Shown here: positions 1 through 7,517 of the stretch, piece by piece
Position numbering within the stretch: position 1 is the stretch's first letter
Layout of the letters: each line of letters begins with the position of its first letter
Source of the DNA: Tritrichomonas foetus
Lineage: Eukaryota > Parabasalia > Tritrichomonadida > Tritrichomonadidae
Length of the DNA: 14,727 nt
NCBI GenBank assembly: GCA_001839685.1
Contig: MLAK01000900.1
Coordinates: 34,737-49,463, forward strand
Direction: 5' to 3'
The notes under the pieces: generated by a model
The model's input: only the letters and a program-made list of their open reading frames with translations
Told to the model about the DNA's origin: nothing
The model's database searches: none
Position numbers and translations under genes: made by a program

Positions 1-292
1 ATTATTTAATTGTAATCCTATTAATAATATATAAATATTATAATTTAAAAATCAAGATACAGAGAAAACCAAATCCAAAAAAAAATTGTGAGAAAAAAAT
101 AAACCCCACAGAAATTTCTGAGAATTATTGAGATAAAAAGTGATTTTATAGCATTAATATCTTGATTATTTCTTATCATAAATCGTGCTTTTTATTATCA
201 TATGACCCTCCATCGAAAATTATAATGTTTTCCAAAATACAAAAATGAAGTATAAAAAAAATATTAATAATTTTGATATAAATAAAAAAAAT

Positions 293-480
293 TTAGGCAT
301 CAATGAGAAGATTACGAATGTTTTGCCATCTAAATGGCGAGTCATCAGAAAATTCACTTGGCATCGAGTCTGGAAAAAAACATATTGGATTCCATTTTTC
401 TTGATTTGGTCTTTCAATCGTTGTATCTGTATCCCTGCTTGAGAATGTGCTGTTGAGGACTGCCAGTCTATTTTCTTCAT
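293..480 (-). pseudogene. small unknown gene, frame broken at a 7-base homopolymer
   Basis: I do not recognise this family. The ATG at 480 opens a frame reading MKKIDWQSSTAHSQAGIQIQ and onward. That frame stays protein-like for about 35 residues, then turns into AT-rich hydrophobic sequence. At the A7 run on the plus strand (374-380) the next frame takes over with normal soluble composition (PDSMPSEFSDDSPFRW, then QNIRNLLIDA). It stops at TAA 293-295, followed by A to give TAAA. The span is 188 nt, so one inserted base would give exactly 63 codons (62 residues plus stop). An initiator-like TCATA lies 15 nt upstream. Seen: the two abutting frames, the promoter-like motif and the stop context. 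Inferred: either a real small gene with an assembly indel, or a recent pseudogene. Read without a frame change, it would end in a chance hydrophobic tail at 220. Confidence 0.45.
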
Positions 481-492
481 ATACTAAAATTT

Positions 493-497
493 TATGA
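493..497 (-). promoter_or_regulatory. initiator-like TCATA upstream of the small minus-strand gene
   Basis: The minus strand reads TCATA, matching the trichomonad initiator consensus TCA(+1)Y(T/A). The +1 A would be at 495, 15 nt before the ATG at 480. That spacing is typical of the short trichomonad 5' UTRs. The motif is short and expected often by chance in AT-rich DNA; its position is the evidence. Confidence 0.4.
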
Positions 498-1037
498 CAG
501 AAAAGATTTCAATACATTCATATTTGTCAAATGGAAATTGAATTAATTCAACATCACTGAGTTAAAACTATCAAAATTTTCGCGATTTTTAATTAAAAAT
601 CGATAGAAGAAGTGTAAATAGAATTATGGGAAGCAGTATTATAATCTTTGTGATTCTTGGAAAAAAAGCTTCTCACAATTTTTTTTTAGGCTTTCTCCAA
701 AATCGCTCTTTTTTCGGTTTAATTGTTGCAAAATTTCAAAACTATGAATAAATATGGCTCATAACTATAAAATATAGATTTAACAATTGACTGAAAGCTG
801 TTCACCCGAAAACTGAAACAATAGCTTCTTCAGAATCATTTTCGAAATATTTTTGAATTCGGCCATTTGCGAAGTTTGCGATAAGGGAAATTTTCGTCAT
901 TCTTTTAGCTATTTGGGTTTTGATTTTTGACTGATGGTATTAAGTAATACTGATGATAAGGATCATTTTAGTGATTTCGTACGTTAAGACTATTTGGTTT
1001 GTATACATCTGATACTAGCTTTTTCTGTGACACATGA

Positions 1038-1057
1038 TAACTTTTTCTAAAAAGTTA
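1038..1057. repeat. perfect inverted repeat, 9-bp arms with 2-nt centre
   Basis: TAACTTTTT at 1038-1046 is repeated as its reverse complement at 1049-1057 around CT. In a region with no called gene it could be a weak hairpin or a chance AT-rich palindrome. A similar but imperfect ACTTTT-CT-AAAAAGT element lies at about 4024-4039, just before the gene at 4051. Confidence 0.4.
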
Positions 1058-2209
1058 GTTCTGAAATCTCAATTCATTAAAGTAATTATAAAATTGACAG
1101 AAATTACCTATTGTAAAGACCTATATGTAAATACATATCATTTCATTTCCATATTATTGCTATTTTAAATATTTAACCTATTTTAGATGAAATACCTTCT
1201 TGATGCAAAAATTTTATATCTTTAGCTCATCCTTAATCAGACAAATCTCTGTAAATATGATCAATATTTTCTCAAAGTGAAGAGAAAGTTTCTCTGAGAA
1301 ACGAAATATAATTGTTTGAAATGTTCAATAATAAAGCTTTAAAGACAACATTCGTCCAGATTTTTCTTCTCATTTCAATGGGCGATATTTTTGTGTGAGT
1401 ACTCGTGACTTTTTAAGATTCGATTTTACTTGCTATTTAGACAAAGTGATAATATTTTGATTGATATCATTCTCCACTGAATTTTACAAAAACATCGTGA
1501 GATTTGCTTGAAAACTTTGAATAAATAAAACTGCTTTTTTCTGATCGAAATTGTTTCCAACAACATCGAATAAATTCCAATCATTTTAGCTTTCCAAATA
1601 TCCAATAGTCAAATAACAGAAAATTGTTATTCATTCTCACATATGTATCCATTTAAAAGAATACATAATCCAAAAGACTATTAGATTGATATATTTCATC
1701 TTGAAATCTCATATCCATTTTTTTGATATGATGATGCTATTAAATCCTTGAACAACTACGAAGAAACACAGTGATTCACAAACAATATTTTAAATCAGGA
1801 TCAAATTCATTTCCTTTGGGATATGAAATCTTTTTTTTTACTTTTCTTTTTCTTCTGAAATAAATGTATTTTTCAATACATCATTCAATTTTCCCACCTA
1901 AAATTGAATTAAATCTTTTGAATTCATGATGATTCTCAAAAGTTAAAGATGGTTCATTCGTCCAAAAAATTTTTTATCAGTTCTTAGAAGTAGAATATTA
2001 AAGATCAGTTTGAGAGTATTCAATTTTTCTTCAATTTGACACTGAAATCAGAATTGTGTTTCACAAATTTGAGAGAGAAAAATCAGTTTCTTAATAAACT
2101 TCAGAATCTGAATATTCCTGTAAAATCTTCTTTATTCAAATTTCCGAAAAAATTTCCAATCAAATACTACATCTTTGTTCGACTATTTATGCGGGAAAAT
2201 TGAATATCT

Positions 2210-2228
2210 TAAATGGTCTGACCATTTA
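2210..2228. promoter_or_regulatory. 19-nt perfect palindrome upstream of the cyclin gene
   Basis: TAAATGGTC (2210-2218) and GACCATTTA (2220-2228) flank a single T. It lies about 90 nt upstream of the preferred cyclin start at 2320. It holds more G and C than the surrounding sequence and is symmetric, as expected for a dimeric DNA-binding factor site. No known trichomonad factor site is recognised; the regulatory role is inference. Confidence 0.3.
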
Positions 2229-2296
2229 TTTCATTATCAATCTTTACTTCTAGAACATATCGTTTTAATTCTTCCTAATGCAATTTCAAACAAGCA

Positions 2297-2301
2297 TCAC
2301 A
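2297..2301 (+). promoter_or_regulatory. initiator-like TCACA before the cyclin start
   Basis: TCACA fits TCA(+1)Y(T/A), with the +1 A at 2299, 21 nt before the ATG at 2320. It lies downstream of the first in-frame ATG at 2278. If it is the true initiator, the 2278 ATG is not in the transcript and translation begins at 2320. Confidence 0.4.
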
Positions 2302-2319
2302 CTGAATTCAAGAGCTCAA

Positions 2320-3072
2320 ATGTGGACAGAAGAAAAACGGCGAACAGTATGGTTTTTAATTTCAAGCGCCCGCCAAAATCTTGGAATCGCCATCGATCCA
2401 GTTGTTGCATCTGCTTTCGTTATACTCCAGAAATACTTCAGGGGTGAAATAGACGACGAGTACGACCTATTTATTTTAATGGCTGCTGCTCTTTTCACAT
2501 CCTGCAAAGCATCTGATAATTTTCGACCAGTCAATTGTATCGTTTCCGAATTATGCCGCGTATGCAACCGTTCGAAATCCCCGATTGTTCGCCAGTTAAT
2601 TGGGTCACATTTTCTCAATCCTGAAGATCCAAATATTACAATGCAATACAACGATTTGAAATTAATTAGTGCAGCTGAAGTTGACCTTTTAAAGGCGAAT
2701 AATTTCAGTGTTTTAGTTGATCTTCCTTTTTCCCATTTCGAGCGATGGAAGCAATCAGTGATCGATCATTTCCCCAACCAAATATCACCAGAATTCCTCA
2801 GACAATGCAACAAAGTCATGATCGACATTTGCCTCCTCATTTGCTCGTATTATTATCTTGACGTCCCGCCTGAAGTCGCAGCTGCTGCAGCTGCCTCAAA
2901 ATCATTCGGAAATGACCAGTGGGTGACCAGCGTGAAGGAAAAGTACGGAGATAATGTTTTCAATCTCGCTGTTCAATCCATTAACATTGAAGATTCAAAA
3001 ACAGTCAGGAAACCACCACAACGTGCCCCACCAGCAAACATTATTAGGCCACTTGCGGTTGTTTTTGTATGA
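2320..3072 (+). CDS. cyclin-box protein (C/K/T/L-like cyclin)
   Basis: Cyclins bind and activate a cyclin-dependent kinase; this type usually partners kinases acting on transcription. The 250-residue protein starts MWTEEKRR. Its first cyclin box lies at about residues 10-130: the helix ASAFVILQKYF, then DLFILMAAALFTSCKASDN carrying the conserved Lys (about 63), then EVDLLKANNFSVLVDLPFSHF with the conserved Glu (about 120). Lys and Glu at these positions normally contact the kinase. A second-box-like stretch follows (CLLICSYYYL, PPEVAAAAAASKSFG), and a short Pro/Arg-rich tail ends the protein. An in-frame ATG at 2278 would add 14 residues with no cyclin similarity, and the initiator-like motif lies after it, so 2320 is preferred. 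The stop is TGA, with TAAA at 3108-3111. The cyclin fold is fairly secure; the subtype is uncertain. Confidence 0.8.
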   Translation: MWTEEKRRTVWFLISSARQNLGIAIDPVVASAFVILQKYFRGEIDDEYDLFILMAAALFTSCKASDNFRPVNCIVSELCRVCNRSKSPIVRQLIGSHFLNPEDPNITMQYNDLKLISAAEVDLLKANNFSVLVDLPFSHFERWKQSVIDHFPNQISPEFLRQCNKVMIDICLLICSYYYLDVPPEVAAAAAASKSFGNDQWVTSVKEKYGDNVFNLAVQSINIEDSKTVRKPPQRAPPANIIRPLAVVFV

Positions 3073-3177
3073 GAACTCATCTGTTGATGAAATGTATTGT
3101 TTTTTTGTAAATGTTTTTATCGGTTAAGTTTTCATCTCTTTTTTGTTTTATAATATACAAGTTGGAAAGCCGGTTGA

Positions 3178-3425
3178 TTACCAGTCTAGTTTCGCTGAAC
3201 CGTCCATTTTCATACTTTTCGCATGAACTTCAACTTGCCATCTATCACTATCACTATATGCAGTGTGAAAGATTGTATCGCATTTTCCATTTTCAATCCA
3301 AATGTTTTTGGACTTTCACCAGAGGAAATGACTTCAGATACAACTCGCTCGAAAATGACATCAAACGGAAATTTGAATAGGGTTTCAACTCTTTTCCAAA
3401 AGCTGCCTTTTCTTTTTATAATATG
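3178..3425 (-). pseudogene. coding relic of an unrecognised protein, frame broken
   Basis: The minus strand holds two abutting protein-like stretches in different frames. The first, downstream of an in-frame TAA at 3426-3428, includes KGSFWKRVETLFKFPFDVI and FERVVSEVISSGESPK. The second, entered at the T5 run 3305-3309 (A5 on the coding strand), includes NIWIENGKCDTIFHTAYS, DSDRWQVEVHAKSMK and MDGSAKLDW, ending at TAA 3178-3180. One inserted base would join them. There is no usable ATG. A further open stretch upstream (to about 3525, in the second frame) reads IELLFPSKLFAFITYYKKKR and may belong to it through another frame change near 3410. Composition argues for a formerly coding sequence, but I cannot name the family. 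Plus-strand frames here are antisense shadows. Confidence 0.4.
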
Positions 3426-3541
3426 TTATGAAGGCAAACAGTTTTGAGGGAAATAATAATTCAATGAGATATTGAAGATGAATAGGAAGAAACAACTTTA
3501 TTCTTTTGTCAGTCAGTTTTCTACATTAGTTTGGTACAACA

Positions 3542-3815
3542 ATGATGATAAATGAAGTACTTATTCAAGTAAAAAAAAAACGTCCACATTATCAACCAGA
3601 GTTTATAATTAGGAAGAAATCTGTTGGAAATCTTCAACAAAACGAGAATTTTGTTTTTTTTTCGACTTGATCGAGAAACGACAGATACAAATAGAAGATT
3701 TTATGCATGTTTGAAAGCAGAAATGCCAAGCAACACAGATTTTCATGAGCATATGCTACGTTTAATCAATATTTTCGAGAATTTTCACTCTCTTCTTTAT
3801 TTTTCTCCTAATTGA
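3542..3815 (+). pseudogene. small unknown gene, frame broken at a T9 run
   Basis: The ATG at 3542 opens MMINEVLIQVKKKRPHYQPE, then FIIRKKSVGNLQQNENFVFF, and stops at TGA 3668-3670 just after nine T (3654-3662). The next frame continues directly with charged, soluble sequence (RLDRETTDTNRRFYACLKAE, then MPSNTDFHEHMLRLINIFEN) and stops at TGA 3813-3815. That second frame has no ATG near its start. Removing one base from the 274-nt span gives exactly 91 codons (90 residues plus stop). An A10 run at 3571-3580 lies inside the N-terminal part. No domain is recognised and no clear initiator motif precedes the ATG. It is either a small gene with an assembly indel or a young pseudogene. Confidence 0.45.
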
Positions 3816-4050
3816 TCAATTTTACATAGTTATCATATAAACATATACAAAATGGATAGTTTTCCAAGATAAAAAGTTTATGCATACGCGAGATTAGAAA
3901 TTTTGATCAGTTCGACAAATGCAGGAACCAGCACTAGCAATAGTCAAAAATAATGGGAATTGAATAAATTAATCATACTTATCTACAAATTAACTGGAAT
4001 TTAGAGAGTGTCAGAAATTCTTGACTTTTCTAAAAAGTGACACATAACAA

Positions 4051-5644
4051 ATGATGTTGGGAAATACTCCTACTCCTGCTCCTGCTCCTGCCCCTACCCC
4101 TGCCCCTAATAACCCTTTTGGAAATACTAATTCAAATGCCGCGTTTCCAAGTACTACAAATAACCCTTTTGTGGGGGCTCATCCAAATGCCACATTTGGA
4201 ATTACTACGACTAGTACATTTGGAGGTTTCCTTGCACAATCGGGACGTGGAGGTACTTCATCTCGCCATATAAGTAATGCTTCAAATAGAAATAATGCTA
4301 AAGTAAATTCACAAAACAATTCATCAAACTCAGGTGAAAAAGACAAAAAGACAAAAAATACTGAACAAAAAGAAAATTGTGAAAACACCAAAAAAAAATT
4401 CCAAAATAGTATTGTCATATAAAGGACTTGAAAGGGTTGAAACATTAAAAATCAAAGATTTTAAAATTAATTTTGGAAATAATGAATTTTATTGCAATCG
4501 TTTTGCTGCTTCATTTCTTTCATCAAAAATTCAAAAACATTTAATTAATGATCCAACACTTGAGTCTCTTGACTTAGATGGCTTGCAAACTATTGTCACT
4601 GACAATAAGCTTACACTTTTTGATTTTAACCAACTTCTTTCACAATTATTCCATGGAGAAGAAATTTTAATTACTGAATTGAATCGAAAAGCACTTTTTG
4701 ATCTTTCCAATGTTTTAGGAAATGAGGAACTTGGATTAAAAGTTATCCATTCATCTAATGATCTAAATGAGGAAAATGTGATTAGTCGTTTAAATTATTT
4801 GCATTCCTTTAATTATCAATGCGACAAAGAAATTACTTTTGTTAGTGAAAATTATGATAGCTTTTCACCCGATGAATTGAAGAAACTTGATGTTTCAGTT
4901 TTGAAACTTATTTTATCCAATGATTCACTGGTAGTTTCAGATGAAGATTCTTTATATTCACAAATCTGCGAATTTGGTGAAGGGTATGAAGAATTATTGG
5001 AATGTATAGAATTTGAATATTTAAGTCCAACTAAAATTTCCGAATTTTTGAATAATTATGAATTTGAATCATTAACATATAAAATTTGGCAATCACTTTG
5101 CCGTCGTCTTGAGCTTCCTGTTGTTACTGAAAATAATAACCATAGATTTTACACTGATATATTTGAATATTTAAATAAACAGAACATTTCTGGCTTTGGC
5201 TTTTCTGGAAAAAATATTGCTATTTCATCAAACGATCCCGCAAACAATATTTTATCTATCACTAACCCCAGAAATATGACCGAAGTTTCCTTGAATTTCC
5301 CTAATCTTACAAATGTTACAGCGAAATGGATACAATTCAATTTTATGAGTAAATCTGTTATAATAAGGAAAATTAAATTAATTCATAAATCGACACTCGG
5401 AGTTCAGCTTTCTCTTTCAGGTTCAAATGATGGTACTAATTTTATTTCTATTGATGTTTTGAAGAATCCAATAAAAAGAGATGCTTGGTATGAATATTAC
5501 ATTAAGAAATGTACAACAAAATATAGGTTTATTCGATTAAATATTGAACCTAATGATAAACTCGATTGCATTGGAGAAAATGCCCAAACAGGTCATGGAG
5601 TATATTTTATCACATGCTGTAAGTTCCTGGGACATATTGAATAA
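4051..5644 (+). CDS. BTB/BACK/F5-8C protein with FG/NPF-rich N-terminus, split by a frame change
   Basis: The ATG frame at 4051 encodes Pro/Ala repeats, two 17-residue NNPF repeats, FG dipeptides and a Ser/Asn/Lys-rich linker, and hits TAA at 4420-4422. The rest lies in the next frame, open to 5644, with no ATG until deep in the C-terminal domain, so it cannot stand alone. Removing one base from the 1594-nt span gives 531 codons. The A9 run at 4390-4398 is the likeliest site. After the junction come LSYKGLERVETLKIKDFKIN and a BTB-like fold (4445-4725), then a BACK-like helical region (about 4750-5120, with YLSPTKISEFLNNYEF), then a discoidin-type F5/8C domain (about 5216-5641, with SLSGSNDGTNF and KYRFIRLNIE). 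BTB-BACK proteins usually mediate oligomerisation or cullin-3 adaptor roles; F5/8C domains bind ligands. The role here is unknown. Stop is TAA within TAAA. Confidence 0.75.
4066..4107 (+). repeat. hexanucleotide microsatellite coding for Thr/Ala-Pro repeats
   Basis: Degenerate CCTGCT-type hexamers encode alternating Thr-Pro and Ala-Pro dipeptides (residues 6-19 of the gene at 4051). Its high C content is out of character for this AT-rich window. Such a tract is prone to length change. Confidence 0.75.
4108..4209 (+). repeat. two-copy 51-nt (17-residue) tandem repeat with NPF and FG motifs
   Basis: Copy one (4108-4158) reads NNPFGNTNSNAAFPSTT and copy two (4159-4209) reads NNPFVGAHPNATFGITT. 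Both nucleotide copies begin AATAACCCTTTTG. NPF tripeptides are classical EH-domain ligands and FG dipeptides are typical of nucleoporins; either reading is possible. Confidence 0.7.
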
Positions 5645-5645
5645 A
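5642..5645 (+). terminator. TAAA poly(A) signal overlapping the stop codon
   Basis: The TAA stop of the BTB/F5-8C gene is followed by A, making TAAA, the tetranucleotide known as the trichomonad 3'-end signal. It supports the gene's real end being here rather than at 4422. However, the premature stop at 4420 also reads TAAA. Confidence 0.45.
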
Positions 5646-5827
5646 ATCATTTCATACTCTCTTCACTCGCTTTATATAGGGAAAAATGAAATATGAGAAA
5701 AATAAAACACTACTCATTAAAATCTTATCAATAAAAATAGTTATTTTTATTTATCATGCTGGATATCATGAACTTCTTCAGTATATGTTTTACCTATGAT
5801 AATACGAGAACAAAGAAAAACATTCAT

Positions 5828-5837
5828 ACGTGCACGT
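5828..5837. promoter_or_regulatory. ACGTGCACGT palindrome upstream of the CHMP7-like gene
   Basis: A perfect 10-bp GC-containing palindrome lies 60 nt before the ATG at 5897, in otherwise AT-rich spacer. Its position suggests a factor-binding site, but no factor is recognised. Confidence 0.3.
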
Positions 5838-5883
5838 TTAAAATATATTAACTGTGATTGGGAAAGGCCAATATTTGACCATT

Positions 5884-5893
5884 TCATATCATA
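5884..5893 (+). promoter_or_regulatory. tandem initiator-like TCATA TCATA
   Basis: Two abutting TCATA motifs fit TCA(+1)Y(T/A), giving possible starts at 5886 and 5891, that is 11 and 6 nt before the ATG at 5897. This is the clearest initiator-like element in the window. Confidence 0.55.
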
Positions 5894-5896
5894 CAA

Positions 5897-7105
5897 ATGA
5901 AAGGAATCTATGAAACTGCAGTAGTATTATTAAATCGTAGTTTAAAAAGCATCGAATCTCGCGAAATAGAAAGTTTATATTGCCTACTCAAGAGCCGCGA
6001 CAGATCTCCTGAAAAATGGGAAAAACAAATAAAATTTTGGTCATCTTTAATTAAGAAATGGGGAGTTGAAGGAAAGGTCATTGAATTCTCGGTCGATGAG
6101 CTATCTCAAGCATTCACATTCAGAGAAATGTTGCCACCTCTACAGCCAGCGCTTGATTATTTGGTTGGCATGAAAATTTTAAAAACAAAAGAAGATTCAC
6201 TCAAAAATCCATCTTTGATGGGATCCCTAACAAATAAATTATTTGGATTAATTTGGCAAACCACACCCAAATCGGAGTATTACGTCTTCACAGACAGACT
6301 CAAAAATAAAGCTAAAAAAATATTTAATAATATTGAATCAGCTGCGGCTTTTTCAACAGAAATGGTTTTAACAAACGACGAGTTAAAAGAAACTTACTTC
6401 AAATCTAATAAATGCTCATTCGAGGTGCTTATTGCTGAATTAGAAAGAAATAAAAAAATTAAGAAATTCCAAAATGGTTACTACTTTATGTCCAATCAGT
6501 TTTCAAAGCTATCTGATGATGTTGTTGAAAGTGTACTCAATACTAAAAATACGATAAGTACGATAGAGAACAGAATTAGTGAACTTGAAAACTCTTTCCT
6601 TTCTCATCGAAATCGCGCAAAAACTTTCCTTGCCAAAAAGCGAAAAAATGATGCTAAATCCGAACTTTTACAAGCGAAACGAATCGAGGCATCCGTGCAT
6701 AAATTCTACGAAATGAAATCTCAACAAGAAAACATTCTACACAGATTGGCAGAATGCGATACAATTTCTATTGTCGCTAACGAAATGATGGAAGTAAACA
6801 AAGTCGTCAAAAAGATGAATCTTCCATCTGCCGATCATGTCTCGAACGCAGCCGACGAATTAACAGAAACAGTAGAAGCATTGGACCAAATCGCAAATGT
6901 CAATTTCGGTGGAGCACAGTTTGATGATGATGAAATCGAAGCAGAACTCAATAATTTGGATGATGACAGACCAAATAGTCAGTCAAATTATCAAACAAAC
7001 AATTATAATCATGATGAAGAAGAAGAACCAATTCAATATGGGTCGTCAAATAAAAGTCAAAAACAATCACAAAGAAAACGAATTTCCCTTGCCTTTCCAT
7101 TCTAA
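5897..7105 (+). CDS. CHMP7: CHMP7-like ESCRT-III protein
   Basis: CHMP7 is an ESCRT-III protein that acts with the LEM2 family in nuclear-envelope sealing and surveillance and with endosomal ESCRT. This 402-residue protein has the CHMP7 layout and is slightly shorter than human CHMP7. An N-terminal region (about 1-200) suggests paired winged-helix folds (EKWEKQIKFWSSLIKKWG near 38; CSFEVLIAELERNKKIKKF near 173). A Snf7 domain follows (about 206-367) with the basic first helices (ENRISELENSFLSHRNRAK, RIEASVHKFYEMKSQQENIL) and the acidic helix ANEMMEVNKVVKKMN. An acidic segment QFDDDEIEAELNNLDDD (361-377) resembles the ESCRT-III tail that binds VPS4 MIT domains, and an Asn/Gln-rich basic tail ends the protein. 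No transmembrane segment is seen. Start: an isolated ATG just after tandem TCATA motifs. The stop lies in TAAA (7103-7106). Family call firm; orthology to CHMP7 rather than another Snf7 protein is likely. Confidence 0.85.
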   Translation: MKGIYETAVVLLNRSLKSIESREIESLYCLLKSRDRSPEKWEKQIKFWSSLIKKWGVEGKVIEFSVDELSQAFTFREMLPPLQPALDYLVGMKILKTKEDSLKNPSLMGSLTNKLFGLIWQTTPKSEYYVFTDRLKNKAKKIFNNIESAAAFSTEMVLTNDELKETYFKSNKCSFEVLIAELERNKKIKKFQNGYYFMSNQFSKLSDDVVESVLNTKNTISTIENRISELENSFLSHRNRAKTFLAKKRKNDAKSELLQAKRIEASVHKFYEMKSQQENILHRLAECDTISIVANEMMEVNKVVKKMNLPSADHVSNAADELTETVEALDQIANVNFGGAQFDDDEIEAELNNLDDDRPNSQSNYQTNNYNHDEEEEPIQYGSSNKSQKQSQRKRISLAFPF

Positions 7106-7106
7106 A
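7103..7106 (+). terminator. TAAA poly(A) signal overlapping the CHMP7-like stop
   Basis: The TAA stop plus the following A form TAAA, in the position typical for trichomonad transcripts. Confidence 0.45.
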
Positions 7107-7517
7107 TATGGTTATTGACAAATTAAATTCCAAAAAGTCAAATTTTATTTACACATCATATTTTTTGATGTGACACAATTTTTTGTTATAAACGATTATG
7201 TATCATTACTGTTCTCTTTACCATTTATCATTATTGTTCAAATGATATTACTATTATTTCTTATTTTCTTGATATATCTCCATTTTTTAAAAATCCAAAA
7301 CATAAAAACATGAATAAGTTGGTGAATCTGATCGATATAAAATGACCTTATCAAAAAGTGAATTGGTTCACAAAATTCATAAAAATTACAAAAAAGATGA
7401 AATAAGTGAAAAATTAGAAGGAAATAAAAAAAATTATTATATACATTTTTTATCCTCATATAAAAAAGAATCAAATAGAAACAAAAATAGAACAAAATCG
7501 AAGAAAAAGCGAAAATT
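7107..7517. other. convergent AT-rich spacer between CHMP7-like and bromodomain genes
   Basis: This spacer holds both 3' flanks and very A-rich or T-rich sequence. A plus-strand ATG frame at 7342-7599 is Lys/Asn-rich and runs antisense into the bromodomain gene. The minus-strand frame here is Phe/Ile-rich. Both look like composition artefacts. I see no gene. Confidence 0.6.

Larger units (their letters stand above)
498..2277. other. long AT-rich intergenic region without a convincing gene
   Basis: No frame on either strand is long or protein-like enough to call. Weak traces are listed for follow-up. At 626-751 (+) a 41-codon ATG frame ends in TAAA (749-752). At 802-900 (-) a 32-residue ATG frame looks protein-like (MTKISLIANFANGRIQKYFE at its start). 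At 1272-1373 (-) a 33-residue ATG frame has TCACA about 23 nt upstream of its ATG. Any of these may be a relic of a decayed gene. I saw no tRNA, rRNA or transposase signature. Two perfect inverted repeats are listed separately. Confidence 0.5.

Noticed and set aside
245..442. Plus-strand 65-codon frame
   Set aside because: Antisense to the better supported minus-strand small gene at 293-480; composition is Asn/Lys-rich from AT bias, with no promoter motif.
2175..2651. Overlapping frames on both strands around the cyclin 5' end (2175-2447 plus, 2316-2651 minus)
   Set aside because: The cyclin-box frame explains this region; the others are out-of-frame shadows.
3111..3447. Two plus-strand frames of 74-89 codons
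   Set aside because: They are antisense shadows of the minus-strand relic at 3178-3425, which has the better protein composition.
293..4422. A shared programmed frameshifting system explaining all frame breaks
   Set aside because: Directions differ, no shared slippery heptamer or downstream structure was seen, and homopolymer indels explain the pattern more simply.
4179..4445. Minus-strand 88-codon frame
   Set aside because: Antisense to the FG/NPF and Lys-rich coding region; Phe/Leu-rich because the plus strand is A-rich.
4334..5644. The downstream BTB/F5-8C frame as an independent gene starting at 4334
   Set aside because: The codon at 4334 is GTG, not ATG, and the first Met lies in the C-terminal domain; a nuclear eukaryotic gene would not start there.
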